Below are positions 1 to 7,630 of a stretch of DNA of 15,266 nt, one piece after another. The stretch's first letter is position 1. Each line of letters opens with the position of its first letter. The stretch spans positions 1 through 15,266 of the forward strand of contig CABUZI010000036.1 of NCBI GenBank assembly GCA_902496005.1, written 5' to 3'. The position numbers and the translations under genes are program-made. Origin of the DNA: an uncultured Collinsella sp. Its GTDB lineage: Bacteria; Actinomycetota; Coriobacteriia; Coriobacteriales; Coriobacteriaceae. The notes beneath the pieces are model-generated. The model searched no databases. It was not told the origin of the DNA and worked only from the letters and a program-made list of their open reading frames with translations.

Positions 1-321
1 GATGCGGAGCTTGGCAGCACCGGCCTCCACAGCGCCAATGGCGAGCTTGTGGTTAAAGTGAATATCGGCGACGATCGGCACCGGAGACTCAGCACAGATG
101 GTGCGGAAACCCTCAAGCGCGGCCTCGGTGGGCACGCTCACGCGCACGATATCGCAGCCAGCCTGCACCAACGCGCACACTTGCGCAAGCGTTGCCTGGG
201 CATCAGCGGTATCGGTGCAGGTCATGGACTGAACCACGACCGGAGCGCCACCACCGATCTGCACGCCGCCCACATGCACGGGGCGCGTCAACTCGCGAGG
301 CAAAGGATGGGATAAAGACAA
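1..321 (-). CDS. ispG: 4-hydroxy-3-methylbut-2-enyl diphosphate synthase, N-terminal part (runs off the left edge)
   Basis: IspG (GcpE) is the [4Fe-4S] enzyme that converts methylerythritol cyclodiphosphate to HMBPP, the penultimate step of the MEP isoprenoid pathway. Only the first 107 codons are present; they cover the start of the TIM barrel. Visible family signatures are TRPVHVGGVQIGGGAPVVVQ, then SMTCTDTADAQATLAQV, GCDIVRVSVP and PVPIVADIHFNHKLAIGAVEAG. The Fe-S cysteines lie in the missing C-terminal part. I chose the TTG at 319-321 because a GGGGAG Shine-Dalgarno sits 8 nt upstream; the GTG at 328-330 overlaps that motif, so it is a poorer start. The gene begins 13 nt after the rseP stop and is the last visible member of the pyrH operon, which also carries dxr of the same pathway. 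Family assignment is firm; the exact start is less so. Confidence 0.93.
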   Translation of the reverse strand, partial: MSLSHPLPRELTRPVHVGGVQIGGGAPVVVQSMTCTDTADAQATLAQVCALVQAGCDIVRVSVPTEAALEGFRTICAESPVPIVADIHFNHKLAIGAVEAGAAKLRI

Positions 322-334
322 TCCAAACACTCCC

Positions 335-1696
335 CTACAGAATAAATCGAAGGATGTCGGAACGAAGCATATAGACAAACAGCAGCACAAAGAGCGCGAT
401 GCCCACATAGCTCACAATCGTCTGGACCTTGAGCGGAAGCTCGCGGCCAGCAATCTTTTGAATGATCTCGATGACCAGCTTGCCGCCATCGAGTGGTGGG
501 ATGGGCAGCAGGTTCATAAAGCCAAGCGAGAACGAAATGAGGGCGGCAAACGAAAGGAACGTGGCAGGGCCGGCAGCAGCAGCCTGTGAGGACATAACGC
601 TAATGCCCACGATCGAAGAAGACTGATCGAGAATCTCCATCGTATGCTGCGGCTGGAGCAGGCGCATCACGCCCTCCGCTGTCTGCACGACATAGGAGAA
701 CGAAAGTCGAGCCGACGTGATGGGGTCTAAACGGACCACCTGCGTAGAGGCATACACACCTAGGCGCTCGTCCTCTTTGAGCGCAACCGCGGTCGAATGC
801 TGCTTGCCGTCACGCTCGTACTCGATGGCGATATCGTCCTTACCGGCAGCCTTACCGATGGCATCGTAAACGTCCATCCAGGTAGAGCACGATACTCCGT
901 CAACCGAAAGGATCGCGTCGCCGCCCTCGATACCCGCCTTGGCGGCAATAGACCCCTCGTCAACCTGACCGATCACGTTGGTATCCATCGGCACGGTGAC
1001 ACCCGCAATAGAGTAGATGCTCATAAGCAGCAAAAAGCCCGTCAGGATATTGACGAGAATGCCCGCGAGCAACATAAAGGCGCGCTTGAGAAAGTCCTGG
1101 CCAAGATAGGTGTGCGAACGCTCTTGTGCAAGGAACTCGGCCTCGCCGCACGGCAGCTCCCACACATCGCCCTCGGCAGTTGAATGTTCGCGATCGAAAC
1201 GGCGGCCGTCAAAGGTGGTGTAACCCGCCGCGTCTCGCGGCAGCGTCTGATACTTGGTGGGATAGTAGCTCGGCGAGGGCTTCTCCCATTCCTCATACCA
1301 AGGCGCGATAGAGCCCCAACCCAAGAGCAAGGCGCATGCCTCGAGCACAACCTCCTCGGATAGCTCGAGCTCGGCGGCAAGGTCGGCCACGGTCACGCGA
1401 CCATGACGATAGATAGCCGCGAGCACGCGATCGGCACACGAGACGTCGGTCGGATCCATACCGCAGATGGCAGCGTAGCCGCCCAGCAGCAGCGGGGTCA
1501 CGCCAAACTTGGTTCCAATGCGACGCGACGTGTAATGGATGTCAAAGCGGCACGGCAGGCCCAAAAAGAACTCGGTCACGCGGACGCCGCAGGCACGCGC
1601 CGCCAAAAAGTGGCCGCCCTCGTGCAAAAACACAAGGACGGAAAGCATCAGCAGGCCCCAAAAGACCGATGAGAGAACGCTCAGAACAGTATCCAT
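335..1696 (-). CDS. rseP: RseP/Rip1-type site-2 membrane metalloprotease with an inserted winged-helix-like loop
   Basis: This is an M50 intramembrane zinc protease of the kind that cleaves anti-sigma factors and remnant signal peptides. It has 453 residues from the ATG at 1694-1696. Seen: a first membrane helix ending in the zinc motif HEGGH (25-29); the membrane-associated loop ending LLLGGYAAICGMD (about 69-81); a second helix near 203-230; one PDZ-like domain (about 238-310); and the motif LLPIPPLDGG with the third zinc ligand Asp403, followed by a final helix. Between GGY and helix 2 there are about 120 cytoplasmic residues. Their first part (86-130) reads like a winged helix (GRVTVADLAAELELSEEV), followed by a conserved-looking DGRRFDRE and ER stretch. 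A TTG at 1709-1711 gives 5 extra residues, but the AAGGA motif is then too close; for the ATG it is about 15 nt away, so the start is uncertain. It sits 25 nt downstream of dxr. The substrate cannot be told from the sequence. Confidence 0.93.
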   Translation of the reverse strand: MDTVLSVLSSVFWGLLMLSVLVFLHEGGHFLAARACGVRVTEFFLGLPCRFDIHYTSRRIGTKFGVTPLLLGGYAAICGMDPTDVSCADRVLAAIYRHGRVTVADLAAELELSEEVVLEACALLLGWGSIAPWYEEWEKPSPSYYPTKYQTLPRDAAGYTTFDGRRFDREHSTAEGDVWELPCGEAEFLAQERSHTYLGQDFLKRAFMLLAGILVNILTGFLLLMSIYSIAGVTVPMDTNVIGQVDEGSIAAKAGIEGGDAILSVDGVSCSTWMDVYDAIGKAAGKDDIAIEYERDGKQHSTAVALKEDERLGVYASTQVVRLDPITSARLSFSYVVQTAEGVMRLLQPQHTMEILDQSSSIVGISVMSSQAAAAGPATFLSFAALISFSLGFMNLLPIPPLDGGKLVIEIIQKIAGRELPLKVQTIVSYVGIALFVLLFVYMLRSDILRFIL

Positions 1697-1721
1697 AAAA
1701 CGAAAAAGCAATCCTTATGGG

Positions 1722-2909
1722 TTAGGAACGGGTTGCGGCGAGCACCTGCGCAGCCTTTTCACGCGCCCACGCATCGATGTCGCGAAGCTGCTCAAACGAA
1801 TCGACCGCCTGCATATCGTGGGCATCCATGCAGGATTCCACAATGCGATCGATATCGGTAAAGCTGCAGCCATCGTGCAGGAAGGCATCGACGGCGACCT
1901 CGTTGGCGGCATTGAGCACGCACGGCATGGTGCCACCCGTCTTGCCGGCACGTTCGGCCAGTGCCAGACAGCGGAAGGTATCCATGTCGGCAGCATCAAA
2001 CGTGAGCTGCCCCAGCTCGCGGAAATCGATACGAGCCGCCGGGGTATCCCAACGCTCGGGATACGAGAACGCGAACTGAATGGGAATACGCATGTCGGAA
2101 GCACCGAGATGCGCCATCACGGAGCCGTCGGCGAACTCGACCATAGAGTGAATCTTGGACTGACGCTGCACGACCACGTTAATGAAATCGAGGTCGCAGT
2201 TAAACAGATGCATGGCCTCAATGCGCTCCAGGCCCTTGTTCATGAGGGTGGCGGAGTCGATGGTGATCTTGGCACCCATGGCCCACGTGGGATGTGCGAG
2301 GGCATCGGCACGCGTCACGCGGTCAAGCTCGTCGCGGGTGCGGCCAAAGAACGGACCGCCCGAGCAGGTGAGCCAAATACAATGAGCCTCGCGTGGGTTC
2401 TCCCCCAGATAGCACTGGTAGATGGCGGAGTGCTCAGAGTCGACTGGAATAAGCTGGCCCGGTTGCGCCAACGGCATAAGCAAGTCGCCGCCGACGACGA
2501 GGGACTCCTTGTTGGCAAGGGCAAGGCGCTTATTTGAGGTTAAGGCCGCATGGCTCGCCTCGAGACCGGCGGCACCCACAATAGCGACAAGCACGCAGTC
2601 GACATCGTCGCGACACGCAAGCTCGCAAACCGCCTGCGCGCCAACGCCGAGCTTCGTTCCCTCGGGCAACTCCTGCAGCACGGCGTCATCGCCATGAGCG
2701 ACATCGGCCACGGCAACCGCCGAAACCGAGAACTCGCGGGCAGCGGCAACAAGCTCGGAGGTACTGGAGTTAACGGACAGCGCCGTCACCTGCAGGCGAT
2801 CGGCATGCTGGCAGCACACATCGAGCGCCTGGGTACCGATAGAGCCCGTACAACCCAGAATGGCAACGCGAAGGCGTCCATCGGAGCCATACGTCGTCTG
2901 GAAGGACAT
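1722..2909 (-). CDS. dxr: 1-deoxy-D-xylulose-5-phosphate reductoisomerase
   Basis: Dxr makes methylerythritol 4-phosphate from DXP using NADPH and a divalent metal, the committed step of the MEP pathway. The protein is 395 residues, the usual length. Seen: the Rossmann motif GCTGSIG (19-25); LANKESLVVGG (131-141); the metal ligands in PVDSEHSAIYQ (Asp157, Glu159, with His160); SGGPFF; HPTWAMG (His206); KITIDSATLMNKGLE with the third metal ligand Glu228; and KIHSMVEFADGS (His254). The normally conserved HPQS reads Gln248-Arg249-Gln-Ser here. The ATG overlaps the TAA stop of cdsA by one base (TAATG), so translation is probably coupled. The C-terminal helical domain is complete. Together with ispG downstream and uppS upstream this places isoprenoid synthesis in one operon. 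Identity is firm. Confidence 0.97.
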   Translation of the reverse strand: MSFQTTYGSDGRLRVAILGCTGSIGTQALDVCCQHADRLQVTALSVNSSTSELVAAAREFSVSAVAVADVAHGDDAVLQELPEGTKLGVGAQAVCELACRDDVDCVLVAIVGAAGLEASHAALTSNKRLALANKESLVVGGDLLMPLAQPGQLIPVDSEHSAIYQCYLGENPREAHCIWLTCSGGPFFGRTRDELDRVTRADALAHPTWAMGAKITIDSATLMNKGLERIEAMHLFNCDLDFINVVVQRQSKIHSMVEFADGSVMAHLGASDMRIPIQFAFSYPERWDTPAARIDFRELGQLTFDAADMDTFRCLALAERAGKTGGTMPCVLNAANEVAVDAFLHDGCSFTDIDRIVESCMDAHDMQAVDSFEQLRDIDAWAREKAAQVLAATRS

Positions 2910-3808
2910 TACAGCACGCCTCCGATCATCAGCATCAGCTGCGCGGTGATGCAGCCGAAGATAAGCGAATCGCTACGATCGAGCATGCCGCCGTGGCCCG
3001 GGATAAGGTTACCGGAATCCTTAACGCCCACACCGCGCTTGATGCGCGACTCGATAAGGTCGCCGATAACGCCCAAAATGGACACGACCACGCCGCACAG
3101 CAGCGCATAGGGCAGGCTGAGCTTGTAGAAGTGCGTCGCCCACAGGATGAGCCAAATCAAAACCGAGCCCAGGATGCCGCCGACAAACCCCTCCCAGCTC
3201 TTTTTGGGAGAGATCTTGGGAACCATCTTGTGTTTACCGATACGGCTGCCCACGATGTAGGCAAACGAATCGGAGACCCAAAGGGACGCACAAACGCCCA
3301 CCGAAAGCAGGGCGCCGGCAAAACCGGGCACGGCATCGCGCAGCAGCACGATAGCCGACAGCATAAAGCCAGTGTAGATGGGACCCATGAGCGTCACGGC
3401 CACATCAGAGATGCGGGTACGCGGCGACCAGACATACCAAATGCCCACAGCGAGCATCAGGGCAAAAAGCAGGGCATTCAGCAACATCGAATCGCCCAAC
3501 GCCGACAGCGGAAAGAGTACGGCGGCAGCGATACCCATGCGCTCGTTAGCCATCTTGCCATCGAGCCTCGTCATACGGAAAAACTCATAGCAGCACAGAC
3601 CGCTCATGACAGAAACAAAGATGGCCGTGGGCACAATACCCAAAACCAAGCACAAGATAAAGACAACGGCGTAGACGATACCGGCAGCGGCACGGGTAAT
3701 AAAGCCCGCCAGCCACGAACCGGTGCCGCTCTTCGCTGCAGGCGCTCCCGCAGTGGCAGCTTTGCGCGCAGGCGTCTTGGGAGCAGATGCCTTGGGACGA
3801 TCGGACAC
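2909..3808 (-). CDS. cdsA: phosphatidate cytidylyltransferase (CDP-diglyceride synthase)
   Basis: CdsA is an integral membrane enzyme that makes CDP-diacylglycerol from phosphatidic acid and CTP, the entry to phospholipid synthesis. The protein has 299 residues with about eight hydrophobic segments from residue 39 on. Seen: SDSFAYIVGSRIGKHK (from 179), ISPKKSWEGFVGG (199-211) and the family signature running from Ser254 to Asp280, including IKRGVGVKDSGNLIPGHGG and LDRSD. The first 30 residues are rich in Ala, Lys and Pro (ASAPKTPARKAATAGAPAAK) and have no membrane segment; this looks like a disordered cytoplasmic tail. The start is a GTG with AGGAGG seven bases upstream, inside the end of uppS, whose stop is only 2 nt away. 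The last base of its stop is shared with the dxr start. Identity is firm. Confidence 0.96.
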   Translation of the reverse strand: MSDRPKASAPKTPARKAATAGAPAAKSGTGSWLAGFITRAAAGIVYAVVFILCLVLGIVPTAIFVSVMSGLCCYEFFRMTRLDGKMANERMGIAAAVLFPLSALGDSMLLNALLFALMLAVGIWYVWSPRTRISDVAVTLMGPIYTGFMLSAIVLLRDAVPGFAGALLSVGVCASLWVSDSFAYIVGSRIGKHKMVPKISPKKSWEGFVGGILGSVLIWLILWATHFYKLSLPYALLCGVVVSILGVIGDLIESRIKRGVGVKDSGNLIPGHGGMLDRSDSLIFGCITAQLMLMIGGVL

Positions 3809-3810
3809 GA

Positions 3811-4605
3811 TTAAGCCTCCTCGGTCTTGCTCAGTCCACCAAACCTACGGTCACGGCCCTGATAGGCCAAAATGGCGTCGACAAGGCCCCAACGATCAAA
3901 GTCGGGCCAATAGGTATCGGTGACGTAGAACTCTGAATAAGCCACCTGCCACAGCAGGTAGTTCGAAAGGCGAAGCTCACCAGAGGTGCGAATCACAAGC
4001 TCAGGATCGGGTAGGCCGGCGGTATAGAGGTGGGAAGCCACCATGTCGTCATCAATTGCGCCGGGATCGATCTTACCGGCGGCAGCGTCGAGTGCGATCT
4101 GACGGACAGCGCGGGTAATCTCGGCACGCGCGCCGTAGTTGACGGCAAGCGCCAGCGTCATGCCGGTGTGATTGGCGCACTCGGCAAGACCGCGTTCAAA
4201 AACGTCACGGGTCTTCTTGGGCAGCGCGGAAATGTCACCCAAAAAGATAACGCGCACGTTTTCGCGCTTCAGAAGCGGCAGCTCGTCGATAAACGTCTTG
4301 GCAAACAGGTGCATCAAGACGTTGACCTCATGCTGCGGGCGGTTCCAGTTTTCGGTAGAAAACGCATAGGCAGAAAGCACGTCGACGCCCAGACGCACGC
4401 AGGCGGTAATAATCTCGCGAAGGGAGACGATACCCGCCTTGTGGCCCTCGGTGCGTGCAAGACCGCGCGATGTGGCCCAACGACCGTTGCCGTCCATGAT
4501 GCACGAGATATGGTGCGGAATGTTATTGAGGTCAAGGTCGGAAAAACCGACGCCCGCAGGGGCGTCGGCAAAGTACTCGACCAGTTTATGCTCGTCGTAT
4601 TGCAC
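3811..4605 (-). CDS. uppS: isoprenyl (undecaprenyl) diphosphate synthase, cis-type
   Basis: A cis-prenyltransferase that adds isopentenyl diphosphate units to a polyprenyl diphosphate, giving the lipid carrier used for peptidoglycan and other wall polymers. It has 264 residues. Seen: IMDGNGRWA with the catalytic Asp38; GHKAG (54-58); AFSTENWNRP (81-90); AVNYGARAEI (154-163); and RTSGELRLSNYLLWQ (206-220), which binds the diphosphate, followed by SEFYVTDTYWPDF. About 30 residues precede the usual family start, a modest N-terminal extension. The start is GTG, with GGAG seven bases upstream inside the end of frr, and only one base separates it from the frr stop. Chain length (C55 or shorter) cannot be read from the sequence, though a single-copy housekeeping location favours the undecaprenyl enzyme. 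Confidence 0.95.
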   Translation of the reverse strand: MQYDEHKLVEYFADAPAGVGFSDLDLNNIPHHISCIMDGNGRWATSRGLARTEGHKAGIVSLREIITACVRLGVDVLSAYAFSTENWNRPQHEVNVLMHLFAKTFIDELPLLKRENVRVIFLGDISALPKKTRDVFERGLAECANHTGMTLALAVNYGARAEITRAVRQIALDAAAGKIDPGAIDDDMVASHLYTAGLPDPELVIRTSGELRLSNYLLWQVAYSEFYVTDTYWPDFDRWGLVDAILAYQGRDRRFGGLSKTEEA

Positions 4606-4606
4606 C

Positions 4607-5143
4607 TTAGATCTCCATGACCTCGGCTTCTTTTTCCTTCAGAAGCTCCTCGACCTTGGCGACATACTCATCAGTGTGCTTCTGGACCTTGGCCTGCTCG
4701 CGACGGACATCGTCCTCGGTGAGCTCCTCATCGCGCTCGAGCTTGTTGTTGAAGTCGCGACGGATGTTACGGATAGACACCTTGGCCTGCTCGGCGTACT
4801 CGCGGCACTCCTTGACGAGCTCGCGACGGCGCTCCTCAGTGGGAGCCGGGAACGGAAGACGAACGACGGTGCCATCGGAGTTGGGGGTAATACCCAGATC
4901 GGAAGCGCCGATGGCCTTGACGATAGCGTTGATGAGCGCCTTGTCCCACGGCTCGATGAGCAGCATGTGGGCCTCGGGGGTCTTGACGGCGGCAACCTGC
5001 GTGACCGGCGTGGGAACACCGTAATAATCAACGGTGATGTCAGACAGAATGTTAGCGTTGGCTCGGCCGGTACGGACCTTGGAGAAGTTATGCTTGAGGG
5101 ACTCGAGCGACTTGTCCATGTGGGCGGTGATGTTCTCTGCCAT
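4607..5143 (-). CDS. frr: ribosome recycling factor
   Basis: RRF acts with EF-G to split the post-termination ribosome. The protein has 178 residues, slightly shorter than the usual 185 because the N-terminal helix is trimmed. Seen: MDKSLESLKHNFSKVRTGRAN (the RTGRA motif at 24-28), YYGVPTPVTQVA, a central domain with IEPWDKALINAI and GITPNSDGTVVRLPFPAPTEERR, and the long C-terminal helix ending in charged repeats (KVEELLKEKEAEVMEI). The ATG follows AGGAGG with a 7-nt spacer, and the pyrH stop is 2 nt upstream. The pyrH-frr pair is conserved in most bacteria. Nothing unusual is visible. Confidence 0.97.
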   Translation of the reverse strand: MAENITAHMDKSLESLKHNFSKVRTGRANANILSDITVDYYGVPTPVTQVAAVKTPEAHMLLIEPWDKALINAIVKAIGASDLGITPNSDGTVVRLPFPAPTEERRRELVKECREYAEQAKVSIRNIRRDFNNKLERDEELTEDDVRREQAKVQKHTDEYVAKVEELLKEKEAEVMEI

Positions 5144-5145
5144 GC

Positions 5146-5868
5146 TTAATCCTCCTGATAGACGAGCGTGCCGACGGGCTCACCCGAAAGCGCGCGCTTG
5201 ACGGTGTCCTCGCCATCGATGTTGAGGACCAAAATCGGCATACGGTTGTCCTGGCACAGTGCCGTAGCCGTGGAATCCATAACCTGCAGACCGCGGACGA
5301 GAACCTCGTGATAGGTAATCTTGTCAAAACGGACGGCATCGGCGCACTTGACGGGATCCTTGTCGTAGATGCCGTCAACCTTGGTGGCTTTAATCAGAAT
5401 CTCGGCGCCGATCTCGCACGCGCGAAGAGCCGCGGCGGTGTCGGTCGTAAAGTACGGATTGCCCGAACCGGCGGCAAAAATAACGACGTTACCCTTGGAA
5501 AGGTGGTTGATGGCGCGACGGCGAATATAGGGCTCGCAGATCTCGTTCATCTGAATAGCGCTCATCACGCGGCAAGGAACATCGTTATGCTCGAAGGCAT
5601 CCTGCAGGGCGAGCGCGTTCATAACGGTTGCCAGCATGCCCATGTAGTCGGCCTGAGCACGCTCCATGCCACCGGCAGCGCCGGCCATGCCGCGGAAAAT
5701 ATTGCCGCCGCCGACAACGACGCCGACCTCATGGCCAACGGCGAGCAGCTCCTTGACCTGCTTGGCAAGATGGTCGGTAACCTTGGGGTCGATGCCATAT
5801 TGGCCGTCGCCCATCAGTGCTTCGCCGGAAAGCTTCAAAAGCACGCGTTTATATCGGATGTCGGACAA
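5146..5868 (-). CDS. pyrH: UMP kinase
   Basis: PyrH is the hexameric amino-acid-kinase-fold enzyme that phosphorylates UMP to UDP. The protein is 240 residues, the standard length. Seen: LLKLSGEALMG (10-20), VVVGGGNIFRG (50-60), the UMP-binding ADYMGMLATVMNALALQ (73-89), FAAGSGNPYFTTDTAA (131-146), and the nucleotide segment IKATKVDGIYDKDP (159-172). The start is TTG, with AGGAGG six bases upstream; no ATG or GTG fits the family N-terminus. It is the first gene of a seven-gene operon. A terminator for the rpsB-tsf unit and an extended -10 promoter both lie just upstream, so it can be transcribed separately from rpsB-tsf. Confidence 0.97.
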   Translation of the reverse strand: MSDIRYKRVLLKLSGEALMGDGQYGIDPKVTDHLAKQVKELLAVGHEVGVVVGGGNIFRGMAGAAGGMERAQADYMGMLATVMNALALQDAFEHNDVPCRVMSAIQMNEICEPYIRRRAINHLSKGNVVIFAAGSGNPYFTTDTAAALRACEIGAEILIKATKVDGIYDKDPVKCADAVRFDKITYHEVLVRGLQVMDSTATALCQDNRMPILVLNIDGEDTVKRALSGEPVGTLVYQED

Positions 5869-5898
5869 AGCGATCCTCCTTTAGATTGAACTCTCAAC

Positions 5899-5907
5899 AT
5901 TCTATCA
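5899..5907 (-). promoter_or_regulatory. candidate extended -10 promoter for the pyrH operon
   Basis: On the minus strand the sequence TGATAGAAT gives an extended -10 (TG, one base, TAGAAT; 5 of 6 matches to TATAAT). It lies about 30 nt upstream of the pyrH TTG and directly after the tsf terminator. No good -35 element is seen at 16-18 nt, which fits an extended -10 promoter. A small hairpin (5910-5925, six base pairs, loop UCUU on the transcribed strand) lies just upstream. This is inference from motif match and position only. Confidence 0.45.
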
Positions 5908-5928
5908 AAGGCTCTAAGAAGAGCCATG

Positions 5929-5963
5929 AAAAAGCAGGCTGTGAGTAAAACCCACAGCCTGCT
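5929..5963 (-). terminator. rho-independent terminator after tsf
   Basis: An 11-base-pair perfect stem (AGCAGGCTGTG with CACAGCCTGCT, 5933-5943 and 5953-5963) with a 9-nt loop is followed on the minus strand by a run of T. It stands 23 nt after the tsf stop and in front of the candidate pyrH promoter. Only the minus strand has the T run, so it acts in the gene direction. Confidence 0.9.
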
Positions 5964-5986
5964 CATTACCAGCTACAAGAGCTTAT

Positions 5987-6856
5987 TTACTCGCCACGGA
6001 CCAGACGGTCAAAGGCAACGACGGTAATGGTGTCGCCGAGCTCCTTGGAGACCTGCTCAGCGTACTTCTTGATGGTGAGGGAGCTGTCCTTGATGAACTC
6101 CTGCTCGGTGAGCACGGACTGCTTGTAGAACTTCTCCAGACGGCCGACAGCCATCTTCTCCTGAATGGCCTCGGGCTTGCCGGACTCGGCAGCCTGAGCC
6201 ATGTAAATCTGCTTCTCGTGCTCGACGGTCTCGGCCGGAACCTGATCGCGGGTAGCGCAGATCGGGGCGACGGCGGCAACCTGAAGGGCAACGTCGTGAG
6301 CGAAGGTCTTGAAGGACTCAGCCTGAGCGGTCTCGGCCTTCTCGAAAGCAAACTCGACGAGGACGCCGATCTTACCACCCATGTGGATGTAAGAAGCGAG
6401 AGCGCCGTTCTCGGCCTTACGGGCGGCAAAGCGGGAGATCTTCATGTTCTCGCCCATGATGTGAATCATCTCGGTGAGCTCGGAGGAAACGGTCTCCTCG
6501 CCCATCGGCTTCTCAAGCAGAGCGTCGACGTCAGCAGGCTCGGTGGTAGCGACAACCTCAGCGACCTTGGAAGCAAAGCCGGTGAACTTGGCGTTGGAGC
6601 CAACGAAGTCGGTCTCGCAGGAGAGCTCGAGCAGAGCGCCGGTCTTGCCATCCTCGGAGACGAACGCGGCGACAGCGCCCTCGTTGGTCTCACGGCCAGC
6701 CTTCTTGGCGGCCTTGGCAAGGCCGTTCTTACGCAGAACGTCGACAGCGGCGTCCATGTCGCCGTCAGCCTCGACGAGAGCCTTCTTGCACTCCATCATC
6801 GGGGAGTCGGTCATCTCGCGGAGCTGCTTGACCATAGCGGCGGTAATCTGGGCCAT
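5987..6856 (-). CDS. tsf: translation elongation factor Ts
   Basis: EF-Ts is the guanine nucleotide exchange factor that regenerates EF-Tu-GTP. The protein has 289 residues, the usual full-length bacterial form. Seen: the N-terminal UBA-like module MAQITAAMVKQLREMTD with MMECKKALVEADGDMDAA (the common TGAGMMDCKKAL reads TDSPMMECKKAL here), KAAKKAGRETNEG, ELSCETDFVGSN (the TDFV motif that contacts EF-Tu), two alpha-beta core repeats, and MAVGRLEKFYKQSVLTEQ in the C-terminal module. I chose the ATG at 6854-6856, with AAGGA six bases upstream, over a TTG five codons earlier that lies within that ribosome binding site region. It follows rpsB by 45 nt and is closed by a strong terminator. Confidence 0.97.
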   Translation of the reverse strand: MAQITAAMVKQLREMTDSPMMECKKALVEADGDMDAAVDVLRKNGLAKAAKKAGRETNEGAVAAFVSEDGKTGALLELSCETDFVGSNAKFTGFASKVAEVVATTEPADVDALLEKPMGEETVSSELTEMIHIMGENMKISRFAARKAENGALASYIHMGGKIGVLVEFAFEKAETAQAESFKTFAHDVALQVAAVAPICATRDQVPAETVEHEKQIYMAQAAESGKPEAIQEKMAVGRLEKFYKQSVLTEQEFIKDSSLTIKKYAEQVSKELGDTITVVAFDRLVRGE

Positions 6857-6901
6857 TGTGGTTCCTTTCAAAGAGATGAAAAAGAATTAACTAAGACTGA
6901 T

Positions 6902-7630
6902 TTACTCGGCCTTGGGCTCAGCGGCCATCTCGGCCTCGGAGACCTGCTCCTTGCCGGAGCCAGCGAGGCAGGCGTCAGCCATGAGCTCGCACATAAGGGT
7001 GACAGCGGAGATAGCGTCATCGTTGCAGGGGATGCCGTACTCGACCTCGTCGGGATCGGAGTTGGTGTCGATCAGGGCGACGACGGGGATGTTCAGGCGC
7101 TGGGCCTCCTTGATGGCGTTCTCCTCGCGCTTGGTGTCGATGACGAAGAGAGCCTGGGGCAGACCCTTCATGTCGCGGGCGCCACCGAGGTTGGTCTGGA
7201 GCTTAGTGAGCTCCTTGCCGAGAACAGCCTGCTCCTTCTTGGGCAGAACAGCCATGCGGCCGTCCTCGACCATGGCCTCGAGCTCCTCCATGCGGTTGAT
7301 GCGGGAGCGGATGGTGACGAAGTTGGTCAGCATACCGCCGAGCCAACGCTGGTTGATGTAAGGCATGTTGGCGCGCTCAGCAGCGTTCTTGACGGCCTCC
7401 TGAGCCTGCTTCTTGGTGCCGACGAACAGCACGTTGCCACCCTTGGCGACGTTCTTGACGAAGGTGTAGGCCTGGTCGGCGTCGAGGATGGTCTGCTTGA
7501 GGTCGAGGATGTAGATGCCGTTGCGCTCACCGAAGATGAACGGCTTCATCTTGGGGTTCCAGCGACGGGTCTGGTGACCGAAGTGGCAGCCGGCCTCGAG
7601 CAGGGTGCGGATATTAATCTTGGTAGCCAT
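6902..7630 (-). CDS. rpsB: 30S ribosomal protein S2
   Basis: S2 is a late-assembling protein of the small subunit. It has 242 residues, typical for the family. Seen: LLEAGCHFGHQTRRWNPKM near the N-terminus, FIFGERNGIYILDLKQT, the coiled-coil hairpin region, INQRWLGGMLTNFVTI, LGGARDMKGLPQALFVID and VALIDTNSDPDEVEYGIPCNDDA. The last 20 residues are acidic and Ala-rich (about VSEAEMAAEPKAE) and vary in the family. The ATG has an ideal AGGAGG six bases upstream. The gene has its own promoter and a long structured leader, and S2 in other bacteria is known to repress rpsB-tsf translation through its leader; whether that applies here is inference. Confidence 0.98.
   Translation of the reverse strand: MATKINIRTLLEAGCHFGHQTRRWNPKMKPFIFGERNGIYILDLKQTILDADQAYTFVKNVAKGGNVLFVGTKKQAQEAVKNAAERANMPYINQRWLGGMLTNFVTIRSRINRMEELEAMVEDGRMAVLPKKEQAVLGKELTKLQTNLGGARDMKGLPQALFVIDTKREENAIKEAQRLNIPVVALIDTNSDPDEVEYGIPCNDDAISAVTLMCELMADACLAGSGKEQVSEAEMAAEPKAE

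Noticed and set aside
341..361. Acquired or foreign DNA within the window.
   Set aside because: Gene order, strand and base composition look uniform from end to end; I see no low-GC island, transposase or direct repeats.
1539..2537. A 332-codon plus-strand frame antisense to rseP and dxr.
   Set aside because: Low-complexity composition rich in His, Arg and Gly, typical of the complement of a high-GC gene; both genes on the other strand are unmistakable.
2993..3814. A 273-codon plus-strand frame antisense to cdsA.
   Set aside because: Very polar, repetitive composition and no recognisable motif; it is the complement of cdsA.
5910..5925. A 6-bp hairpin with UCUU loop between tsf and pyrH as a second terminator.
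   Set aside because: Only three T follow, and the much stronger terminator lies just before it; it may be incidental or part of the pyrH promoter region.
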